A stretch of DNA of 6,255 bases, taken from positions 1 through 6,255 of the forward strand of contig CAMFLD010000173.1 in the NCBI GenBank assembly GCA_945957245.1, written 5' to 3'. Below, piece after piece: positions 1-5,903 of this stretch; the stretch's first letter is position 1, and each line of letters starts with the position of its first letter. Made by a program: the position numbers and the translations under genes. Source of the DNA: an uncultured Flavobacterium sp. (GTDB lineage Bacteria > Bacteroidota > Bacteroidia > Flavobacteriales > Flavobacteriaceae). The notes below the pieces were generated by a model, which saw only the letters and a list, made by a program, of their open reading frames with translations, was not told where the DNA came from and did not search any database.

Positions 1-261
1 AGACAGGACTACAACTCATTAAGTTCTCTGTTCTCGGAAGTGGAAGGAATTACTATTGAACAATATTATATCACTTTAAAAATTGAACGAGTAAAAGAAT
101 TATTGATGTATGATGAATTAACATTAAGTGAAATTGCCTACAAGCTGAACTACAGTAGTGTAGGTTATTTGAGTAATCAATTTAAAAAAGTAACGGGATT
201 TACACCTAGTCATTTCAAACAACTCAAAGAAAAAAAAAGGAAACAAATTGAAGACATATAA
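1..261 (+). CDS. AraC-family transcriptional regulator, C-terminal part (5' truncated by window edge)
   Basis: This is the DNA-binding end of an AraC/XylS-type regulator. Reading frame 1 is open from the first base to the TAA at 259-261, giving 86 residues, so the true start is upstream. A GTG at 40 is in frame but lies inside the conserved domain and is not a credible start. The visible part covers most of the two-helix-turn-helix domain. The linker helix contains LKIERVKELL (residues 26-35). The second HTH contains LTLSEIAYKLNYSS (40-53), followed by the family signature around YLSNQFKKVTGFTPSHF (56-72). The tail is short and rich in Lys. The sensory part is missing, so the signal it responds to cannot be read. 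Its position just upstream of a metal-handling gene series on the same strand suggests that it controls that series (inference). No terminator is seen after it. Confidence 0.92.
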   Translation, partial: RQDYNSLSSLFSEVEGITIEQYYITLKIERVKELLMYDELTLSEIAYKLNYSSVGYLSNQFKKVTGFTPSHFKQLKEKKRKQIEDI

Positions 262-265
262 AATG

Positions 266-297
266 TTACAAATAGTACCGAAAATTACACAATACCC
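266..297 (+). promoter_or_regulatory. Imperfect direct repeat, candidate AraC-type operator
   Basis: Two similar stretches lie head to tail: TTACAAATAGTACC at 266-279 and TTACACAATACCC at 285-297. The shared TTACA cores start 19 bases apart and each is followed by TACC, 17 bases apart. AraC-family activators usually bind direct repeats about two helical turns apart just upstream of the -35 region. The repeat lies between an AraC gene and its presumed target, which fits. The repeat is short and imperfect, so this remains a proposal. Confidence 0.35.
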
Positions 298-314
298 AGC
301 AATGACTTTTGATA

Positions 315-322
315 GAATTTTG
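315..322 (+). promoter_or_regulatory. Candidate Bacteroidota -7 element (GAATTTTG)
   Basis: The octamer matches the Bacteroidota -7 consensus TAnnTTTG at five of the six fixed positions (G in place of the first T). Transcription would start near 328, giving a leader of about 22 bases before the ATG at 351. No good -33 TTG is found about 19 bases upstream, which would fit an activator-dependent promoter using the direct repeat at 266-297. Such motifs are common by chance in AT-rich DNA, so confidence is low. Confidence 0.25.
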
Positions 323-350
323 CAGAAATAATCTATAAAATTTAATTAAA

Positions 351-1064
351 ATGACACACATTTATCAAGTTACAGGAATGACCTGTTCAAGTTGCGAAGC
401 AAAAGTTAAATCGGCTTTAATGTCTATTGAGAATGTAACTGCTGTTGAAGTTTCAAAAGAAAACAATACAGCAACTATTTCAATGGATAAACATATTGCG
501 TTATCTGATTTTCAAAAAGCATTAGAAAACAAATACCAAATTTCAGCAGTCAATCATAATGAAGTTTCAGAACAAGCGAAATCGTGGATGGAAACATACA
601 AACCAATCTTGTTGATTTTCTTTTACATCAGTATCGTTACGGTTCTTATTCAGTTTAAGAACCAAAACTTTAATGTCATGGAATGGATGCAACATTTTAT
701 GAGTGGTTTCTTTTTGGTATTTTCTTTCTTCAAATTACTGAATTTAAAAGGATTTGCTGAAAGTTATATGATGTACGATGTTCTCGCAAAGCGATTACCA
801 GTTTGGGGGTATTTGTATGCTTTAATAGAGTTAGGTCTTGGACTTGCTTATTTAAGTAATTTCAATCCATTGGTTACAAACTCCATCACATTTATAGTAA
901 TGTCAATTAGCATAGTTGGAGTTTTACAATCGGTTCTAAATAAAAAGAAAATACAATGCGCTTGTTTAGGAGCTGTATTTAATTTGCCAATGAGTACTGT
1001 TACAATTATCGAAGATGCTTTGATGATTATAATGAGTGGAATAATGATTTTACATCTAATTTAA
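351..1064 (+). CDS. HMA-domain protein fused to MauE/DoxX-like membrane domain
   Basis: The protein has 237 residues in two parts. Residues 1-67 form a heavy-metal-associated (HMA, Atx1/CopZ-like) domain with the metal-binding motif GMTCSSC (Cys12 and Cys15), which in this family binds Cu(I) or similar soft metals. The rest is a membrane domain with four to five hydrophobic segments, near residues 84-101, 116-132, 151-168, 178-194 and 217-236. It resembles MauE/DoxX-like proteins seen in Bacteroidota. A second thiol pair, CACLG (Cys203 and Cys205), sits just before the last hydrophobic segment and could be a transfer site or a redox pair. The HMA fold begins right after the ATG at 351, which supports that start. 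It is the first gene after the AraC regulator. The likely role is capture or relay of metal at the inner membrane (inference); whether it transports metal cannot be read from the sequence. Confidence 0.85.
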   Translation: MTHIYQVTGMTCSSCEAKVKSALMSIENVTAVEVSKENNTATISMDKHIALSDFQKALENKYQISAVNHNEVSEQAKSWMETYKPILLIFFYISIVTVLIQFKNQNFNVMEWMQHFMSGFFLVFSFFKLLNLKGFAESYMMYDVLAKRLPVWGYLYALIELGLGLAYLSNFNPLVTNSITFIVMSISIVGVLQSVLNKKKIQCACLGAVFNLPMSTVTIIEDALMIIMSGIMILHLI

Positions 1065-1065
1065 A

Positions 1066-1134
1066 ATGAAAAAAGCACTAAACATATTGAAGTGGATTTT
1101 CAAAAAAATATTTATTAAAAAATGTTGTCAATAA
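1066..1134 (+). CDS. Possible 22-residue cationic peptide ending in Cys-Cys-Gln
   Basis: A short open frame starts one base after the stop of the HMA-membrane gene (TAA-A-ATG) and ends at TAA 1132-1134. The peptide starts MKKALNILKWIF and ends in KKCCQ. It is strongly basic, with seven Lys and no acidic residue, and would form an amphipathic helix with a vicinal Cys pair at its C-terminus. The spacing suggests translational coupling to the gene before it. The thiol pair suits a metal-rich context, but that is inference. It could equally be a chance frame or the remnant of a longer gene. I do not recognise a named family. Confidence 0.35.
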   Translation: MKKALNILKWIFKKIFIKKCCQ

Positions 1135-1139
1135 CAACA
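1123..1139. repeat. Small inverted repeat (TGTTGT-5-ACAACA)
   Basis: A perfect 6-base dyad with a 5-base centre overlaps the end of the small peptide frame and lies 22 bases before the ATG at 1162. It is not followed by a T-run, so it is not a convincing terminator. It might form a weak hairpin in the mRNA between two genes. A dyad this short can arise by chance. Confidence 0.3.
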
Positions 1140-1161
1140 GTAAAAATTTAAAATTAAAAAA

Positions 1162-1884
1162 ATGAAAAATATAATGTTTTCAGCCATAGTAATGGCTTTC
1201 GTATTGGTTTCTTGCAACCAAAAGAACAAGCAAGCAGAAACTTCAGCTACTGAAACATCTGCAACTTCTTCACAACTATATGCCTGTTCAATGCACCCAG
1301 AAGTAACAGGTAAAAAAGGAGATAAATGTTCAAAATGCGGAATGGAACTAACAGAACCAGTTACACAAACCGTTGAAAGTGTAGAAGAACCAAAATCAAC
1401 TGATACAATAACAAAAGTTGAAGAAACCGCTGTTAATTCTACAGTAACACCATCAGATTATGTAACTGACATTATAACTTGCTACATAAATCTTAAAAAC
1501 AAATTAGCAAAAGACGATGCTAAAGGTGCTGCGGAAAAAGGGAGAATGCTATTAGCATCGTTTAACAGATTTGACCCAAAAACGCTTGATGCAAAGCAGA
1601 AAAAAGAATATCTCGATATTGCTGATGATGCTAAAGAACACGCTGAACATATTGGAGCAAATGCAGATAAATTGGAACACCAAAGAGAGCACTTTGTATT
1701 GTTAAGTAAAGACATAAATGATTTGATTAAAGTTTTTGGTTCAAAAAGAAAGTTATATCAAGACTATTGCCCTATGGCAGACGATGGTAAAGGAGCAATT
1801 TGGATAAGTGAATTTAAAGAAATCAAAAATCCATATCAAGGTAGTAAAATGCTAACTTGTGGTTCTGTCAAAAAAACATACTAA
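1162..1884 (+). CDS. DUF3347 lipoprotein with N-terminal heavy-metal-binding motif
   Basis: This is a 240-residue predicted periplasmic lipoprotein. The signal peptide ends in the lipobox LVSC with Cys18 as the lipidated residue. A Gln/Ser/Thr/Ala-rich linker (19-38) follows. Next is a YHS-like heavy-metal-binding motif, YACSMHPEV...CSKCGMEL (40-63), with Cys42, Met44, His45, Cys56, Cys59 and Met61 as possible ligands. This motif is familiar from Cus-type efflux adaptors and copper ATPases. After an acidic, Thr-rich linker comes a DUF3347-type domain (about 97-240). It is mostly helical and has the family's conserved C-terminal features: LYQDYCPMA (198-206), GAIW (211-214), NPYQG (223-227) and MLTCG (230-234). 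In Bacteroidota DUF3347 is often attached to or encoded beside CusB-like proteins; here it stands alone without an adaptor. A role as periplasmic copper binder or chaperone is likely (inference). The next gene's ATG follows its stop directly. Confidence 0.85.
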   Translation: MKNIMFSAIVMAFVLVSCNQKNKQAETSATETSATSSQLYACSMHPEVTGKKGDKCSKCGMELTEPVTQTVESVEEPKSTDTITKVEETAVNSTVTPSDYVTDIITCYINLKNKLAKDDAKGAAEKGRMLLASFNRFDPKTLDAKQKKEYLDIADDAKEHAEHIGANADKLEHQREHFVLLSKDINDLIKVFGSKRKLYQDYCPMADDGKGAIWISEFKEIKNPYQGSKMLTCGSVKKTY

Positions 1885-2343
1885 ATGAAAAAGCGCATCA
1901 AAAAAATAGCACTTATTGGAATCATTATTTTTTTGCTAATGCAATTCTATCAACCTGCTCGTAATGTTAGTTATAAGCAGGTTTCTTCATCTAATTTTAC
2001 TGAAGCATATAAAGTACCGAAGAATGTTGAAACTACTTTAAGAACCTCTTGCTATGATTGTCACAGCAACAATACTAATTATCCTTTGTATTCTTATTTA
2101 CAGCCCATTCGTTTCTTTATGGATGGACATATTAATGATGGAAAAAAGGAATTAAATTTCAATGAATTTGGCAGTTATTCAAAACGAAAACAAGAAAATA
2201 AATTAGATAGAATAGTTAAGGAAATTAAAGGGAATGAAATGCCTTTGAGTTCTTACACCTTAATTCACAAAAATGCAATACTTTCAAATAGTCAAAAAGA
2301 AGAAATAATCAATTGGATAAATACACTTAATAAAGATGAGTAA
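1885..2343 (+). CDS. Haem-binding domain protein (CxxCH, membrane-anchored)
   Basis: The 152-residue protein begins with a basic stretch and one hydrophobic segment (about 8-22) with no clear cleavage site, so it is probably an N-terminally anchored periplasmic protein. The c-type haem attachment motif is CYDCH (56-60), followed by SNNTNYPLYSYLQPI (61-75), DGHINDGKKELNF (80-92) and EMPLSSY (118-124). This order matches the Bacteroidota haem-binding domain family (Pfam Haem_bd). Met119 is the probable distal haem ligand. Its ATG touches the stop of the DUF3347 gene, and its own end overlaps the next gene by 8 bases, so translation is likely coupled. Beside a multicopper oxidase it might carry electrons in the periplasm (inference). 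It would need a cytochrome c maturation system encoded elsewhere. Confidence 0.88.
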   Translation: MKKRIKKIALIGIIIFLLMQFYQPARNVSYKQVSSSNFTEAYKVPKNVETTLRTSCYDCHSNNTNYPLYSYLQPIRFFMDGHINDGKKELNFNEFGSYSKRKQENKLDRIVKEIKGNEMPLSSYTLIHKNAILSNSQKEEIINWINTLNKDE

Positions 2344-3580
2344 CCTAACACAAATTATTCAACAATACAAAAATGACAACGAGAGTGTTTATAATACTTG
2401 GTTTGTTGATAATGACCAACGATTAAAAGCATTCCGAACAATTCGGCGTGGTGTTTTGCAGGTTATTGAAGATATAAAAAACAAAAGCTTCCCGAACGAT
2501 TTTAAAGAAAGTAGTTTAGAGTTTGTGTTAAGTTGTATTGCAGAACAAAAACAAGTTTTTGTAGGGGTAGCACATCCTTTTTATTGGAAACCCAAATTGC
2601 GCATTCCGGATATTTATGAAAATCAAACCAACAAAATCGCTTTTGGGCAGTTTCTCGAAAATTGCATCAATGCTAAAACTGAAGAACAGGTTGTAAAAGA
2701 GATTGTAAAATTAGATACACTCAAAATTAAAGGACTTGGTCCAGCAGTTGCATGTATTTTATATTTCATCCACCCTACTTGGTTTCCACCTTTCAATACA
2801 GCAATTCTAAACGGATTTAATTTTTTATACAAGGATAAAAAGAAGCTTGGTAGTTGGACAGAATATTTAAAAATTCGTGAAACACTCCTCGAAACCAACA
2901 GCACACATAAAACTGAATTATCTAATGATTTAGGTGCAATAGCAGGGTTATGTTTTGAAATTGGAACGCAAAAAATGTTGATTGGCAATGATGAATATTT
3001 AAGTGAAGAGGAACGTAATAAGTTTGAAAAAAACATAGTAAAACGCCAAAAAGAAATTCAAGAAGAAAAGCAGGAAGAAAATTTACATAGTGAAATGCAA
3101 TACCATTTATTAAAAATTGGAGCTTCATTAGGTTTTGATGTTACACCTGCTAGTAATGATAAAAGCAAAGCTTTCAATGGGCAAAGTTTTTCTTTTATTT
3201 CTATGAGTAGGTTTCCTGATTTACCTTGTGATAAAGACACACAAAATACTATTAAGCTAATTGATGTCCTTTGGTTTGAAAAAGGAACAAACAATATTAT
3301 CGGTGCGTTTGAGGTAGAAAAAAGCACCAGTATTTATTCGGGAATTCTTCGTTTGTCAGACTTGTATTTTAGTATTTCCGATGGTGATGAAGTTTTCTAT
3401 ATTATTATTCCTGATAGTCGTGAAAAGGATGTAATTCAACAACTAAACAGACCCGCAATAAAAAATTCAAAAATGATTATCAAATATATACTCTTTTCAG
3501 AATTAAGAACCAATTGCGATGCTATTTGCAAGTTTGGATCTGACCATTCTATTATGGACAAAATTGCTAAATCAATTTAA
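2336..3580 (+). CDS. Unknown protein, HhH-like N-terminal half and nuclease-like C-terminal half
   Basis: I do not recognise a named family for this 414-residue protein. It has no signal peptide or membrane segment, so it is cytoplasmic, unlike its neighbours. The N-terminal half is helical and contains LKIKGLGPAVACILYFIHP (129-147) followed by PPFNTAILNGF (151-161). This resembles a helix-hairpin-helix followed by the loop that carries the catalytic Asp in HhH-GPD DNA glycosylases; here that position would be Asn154. Residues about 222-254 are highly charged and probably a coiled-coil linker. The C-terminal half has IDVLWF (309-314) and AFEVEKSTSIYSGILRLSDL (324-343), then a hydrophobic strand YIIIPD (355-360). 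An Asp (310), a spacer and then Glu-x-Glu (326, 328) on a strand is the spacing of PD-(D/E)xK-type nucleases, with the ExE variant seen in BamHI-like enzymes. A DNA-acting enzyme, perhaps restriction-like, is plausible but unproven. Its start overlaps the haem-protein gene by 8 bases. Confidence 0.8.
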   Translation: MSNLTQIIQQYKNDNESVYNTWFVDNDQRLKAFRTIRRGVLQVIEDIKNKSFPNDFKESSLEFVLSCIAEQKQVFVGVAHPFYWKPKLRIPDIYENQTNKIAFGQFLENCINAKTEEQVVKEIVKLDTLKIKGLGPAVACILYFIHPTWFPPFNTAILNGFNFLYKDKKKLGSWTEYLKIRETLLETNSTHKTELSNDLGAIAGLCFEIGTQKMLIGNDEYLSEEERNKFEKNIVKRQKEIQEEKQEENLHSEMQYHLLKIGASLGFDVTPASNDKSKAFNGQSFSFISMSRFPDLPCDKDTQNTIKLIDVLWFEKGTNNIIGAFEVEKSTSIYSGILRLSDLYFSISDGDEVFYIIIPDSREKDVIQQLNRPAIKNSKMIIKYILFSELRTNCDAICKFGSDHSIMDKIAKSI

Positions 3581-3591
3581 AACACAAAAAA

Positions 3592-5835
3592 ATGAAAATC
3601 AAAATCTCATATATATTATTCTTTCTTACGTTAGCGGTATCTGCACAAAAAACAGTCCGTTACGACTTATATGTTCGTGATACTATTGTCAATTTTTCGG
3701 GTAAAGAAAAACGAGCAATAGCAGTGAACGGACAAATTCCAATGCCTACCTTAACTTTTACAGAGGGCGATACTGCCGAAATATATGTGCATAATGAGTT
3801 AAACGAAGAAACTTCGATGCACTGGCACGGATTATTTTTACCCAATCAATATGATGGTGTACCAAACCTTACCCAAATGCCTATTAAACCGCATACAACC
3901 CATTTATACAAATTCCCTATAATCCAACACGGAACACATTGGTATCATAGTCATACTGGATTGCAGGAGCAAATTGGAATGTATGGTTCATTTGTAATGA
4001 ATAAAAAAACCGATGACCCAACTTTTAGAAAAGGCATTGATGATTTACCTACGGTTCCCATCATTTTAAGCGAATGGACAGATATGAAACCCGAAAACGT
4101 TCATAGAATGTTACACAATGCGACTGACTGGTTTGCTATTAAAAAAGGGACTACTCAAAGTTATGCCGAAGCAATAAAGCAAGGTTATTTCAAAACCAAA
4201 ATTGCCAATGAATGGAAGCGAATGAATGCAATGGATGTGAGCGATGTTTATTATGATAAATTTTTAATCAATGGCAAAAACGAAAGTCAATTATCCCAAT
4301 TCAAAGGAGGTGATAAAGTCCGTTTGCGAATTTCAAACGGCGGAGCATCAACTTACTTTTGGTTAACCTATGCAGGTGGAAAAATCACAGTAGTTGCAAA
4401 TGATGGTAATGATGTAGAACCTGTTGAAGTAGATAGATTAATAGTGGCTGTTTCCGAAACCTATGATATAATTGTTACCATTCCTGCTGATAAAACTGGA
4501 TATGAACTTTTAGCAACTCCCGAAGACAGAACCAAATCAACTTCAATTTATATTGGTAGTGGCATCAAGCAGTTAGTTTCACCTATGCCAAAACTCAAAT
4601 ATTTTGAAGGCATGAAAATGATGAATGGGATGATGAAAATGAACGGTGATTTAGATGATATGGGAATGCAAATGTCATTGAATCAAATGGATATGAACGT
4701 GGTAATGTACCCAGAAATAACCGGTGAAACCAAAGTAAAAAAAGACGATAAAATGGGCAAAATGAAAATGACCGCTGATGATTATAACAGCAATGAACTT
4801 TCAGACATTACAACCCTAAATTATGCAATGTTGAAATCCCCAACTAAAACTAATCTTCCAAAAGATGCTCCAGTAAAAGAATTACGATTTGAACTTTCGG
4901 GAAATATGAACCGCTATGTTTGGAGTTTAGACAACAAAGTGGTTTCAGAAACAGATAAAATTCTAATCAAAAAAGGTGAAAATGTTAGAATTGTACTGTA
5001 CAATGGTTCTATGATGCGACACCCAATGCACTTACACGGACACGATTTCAGAGTGCTAAATGGTCAAGGGGATTATGCGCCACTAAAAAATATAGTTGAT
5101 ATAATGCCAATGGAAACCGACACCATCGAATTTAACGCAAATGTTGAGGGCGACTGGTTTTTTCACTGTCATATTCTGTATCACATGATGAGCGGAATGG
5201 GTCGAATTTTTACTTATGAAAACCAAGCCTCTAACCCCGAAATTCCAAACCCAAAACTAGCACAACGCAAATTATTTGCCGATGATAGAAAGTTTCATTT
5301 TATGGGAGAAAATAATTTTGCTACAAATGGAAATGAAGGTACTGCTATGATTGCAAACACGCGATGGAAAATCAGTACATTATGGCATTTAGGGTATCAC
5401 GATATGCACGGTTACGAAAGTGAAACTATGATTGGTAGGTATTTTGGAAAGATGCAATGGCTATATCCATACGTTGGTTTTGATTATCATTATAAAATGG
5501 AGGGTGGACCAAAAAACATCTTCGGTAGTGAAGAAAAAAATTGGTTCGGTCAAACCAGCAATAAAAATAATCGTCATGCTCTTATAGCAGGTATTGCTTA
5601 TACTTTACCTATGCTATTTATTGCAGATTTAAGGATAGATGGTGAAGGTAAATTTCGTTTTCAATTAGGTAGAGAAGATATTCCTGTTTCAAAACGATTA
5701 AGAGCAATGATTATGATTAACACAGATAAAGAATATACTACTGGTTTAAAATATATTTTCACAAGAAACCTCGGAGTTACTTCCCATTATGATAGTGATA
5801 TGGGGATTGGGTTTGGAGTGAATTTGAATTACTAA
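3592..5835 (+). CDS. Multicopper oxidase (CopA-like) with Met-rich insert and CopB-like C-terminal domain
   Basis: The 747-residue protein carries a Sec-type signal peptide (1-18, cleavage likely after VSA) without a twin-Arg motif. All four copper-binding segments of a multicopper oxidase are intact: HWHG (77-80), HWYHSH (116-121), HPMHLHGH (477-484) and HCHILYHMMSGM (525-536). The last supplies the type 1 ligands Cys526, His531 and Met536, together with His477. Residues 341-393 form a Met-rich insert with 15 Met in 53 residues, as in copper-resistance oxidases such as CopA and CueO. From about 560 the protein leaves the oxidase fold: the remaining ~190 residues resemble CopB-type outer-membrane proteins, with alternating aromatic strands (PYVGFDYHY, 626-634; EYTTGLKYIF, 714-723) and a terminal Tyr. 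It most likely oxidises periplasmic Cu(I), perhaps while tethered to the outer membrane (inference). The start is preceded by an A-rich stretch 11 bases after the previous stop, and a strong terminator follows. Confidence 0.92.
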   Translation: MKIKISYILFFLTLAVSAQKTVRYDLYVRDTIVNFSGKEKRAIAVNGQIPMPTLTFTEGDTAEIYVHNELNEETSMHWHGLFLPNQYDGVPNLTQMPIKPHTTHLYKFPIIQHGTHWYHSHTGLQEQIGMYGSFVMNKKTDDPTFRKGIDDLPTVPIILSEWTDMKPENVHRMLHNATDWFAIKKGTTQSYAEAIKQGYFKTKIANEWKRMNAMDVSDVYYDKFLINGKNESQLSQFKGGDKVRLRISNGGASTYFWLTYAGGKITVVANDGNDVEPVEVDRLIVAVSETYDIIVTIPADKTGYELLATPEDRTKSTSIYIGSGIKQLVSPMPKLKYFEGMKMMNGMMKMNGDLDDMGMQMSLNQMDMNVVMYPEITGETKVKKDDKMGKMKMTADDYNSNELSDITTLNYAMLKSPTKTNLPKDAPVKELRFELSGNMNRYVWSLDNKVVSETDKILIKKGENVRIVLYNGSMMRHPMHLHGHDFRVLNGQGDYAPLKNIVDIMPMETDTIEFNANVEGDWFFHCHILYHMMSGMGRIFTYENQASNPEIPNPKLAQRKLFADDRKFHFMGENNFATNGNEGTAMIANTRWKISTLWHLGYHDMHGYESETMIGRYFGKMQWLYPYVGFDYHYKMEGGPKNIFGSEEKNWFGQTSNKNNRHALIAGIAYTLPMLFIADLRIDGEGKFRFQLGREDIPVSKRLRAMIMINTDKEYTTGLKYIFTRNLGVTSHYDSDMGIGFGVNLNY

Positions 5836-5878
5836 AAGTAGAGAACAGTAAATGAATTTAGTTACTGTTCTCTATTTT
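5835..5878. terminator. Strong hairpin terminator, probably bidirectional
   Basis: A perfect 13-base inverted repeat, TAGAGAACAGTAA (5839-5851) and TTACTGTTCTCTA (5862-5874), encloses a 10-base loop. The stem extends by a G-T wobble and three A-T pairs (5835-5837 with 5876-5878), so the descending arm ends in a short T-run and the ascending arm starts in an A-run. It begins at the last base of the oxidase stop codon, which marks the end of the metal gene series. Confidence 0.88.
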
Positions 5879-5890
5879 AAATAAATATCC

Positions 5891-5898
5891 TATTTTTA
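5891..5898 (+). promoter_or_regulatory. Candidate -7 element for the small Cys-rich gene (TATTTTTA)
   Basis: The octamer matches TAnnTTTG except for the last base. It lies 5 bases before the GTG at 5904, so transcription would start at or next to that codon, implying a leaderless mRNA. The matching -33 TTG is poor: TTC at 5868-5870, inside the terminator's 3' arm. The separating terminator argues that a separate promoter must exist. Confidence 0.28.
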
Positions 5899-5903
5899 CA
5901 CCT

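Noticed and set aside
40..42. GTG as the start of the AraC-family protein
   Set aside because: The frame is open upstream to base 1 and the upstream residues continue the conserved AraC domain, so the gene is simply cut by the window edge.
331..345. TATAAAA-like box before the HMA-membrane gene as a sigma70-type -10 element
   Set aside because: Bacteroidota primary sigma factors use TAnnTTTG rather than TATAAT, and AT-rich matches like this are expected by chance.
1134..1161. Possible terminator before the lipoprotein gene from the TGTTGT/ACAACA dyad
   Set aside because: The stem is only 6 base pairs with mostly A-T content and no T-run follows, so it should not stop transcription.
1482..1715. 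Minus-strand open frame of 77 codons opposite the DUF3347 gene
   Set aside because: It is entirely within a well-supported + strand gene, has Ser/Leu/Phe-rich composition typical of antisense frames, and shows no recognisable domain.
2623..3327. Three overlapping minus-strand open frames opposite the 414-residue gene
   Set aside because: They overlap each other as well as the + strand gene and have low-complexity Leu/Phe/Ser composition. The + strand frame has coherent domain-like features and fits the gene series.
3660..3845. Minus-strand open frame of 61 codons opposite the oxidase
   Set aside because: It lies antisense to the signal-proximal part of a clear multicopper oxidase and has no features of its own.
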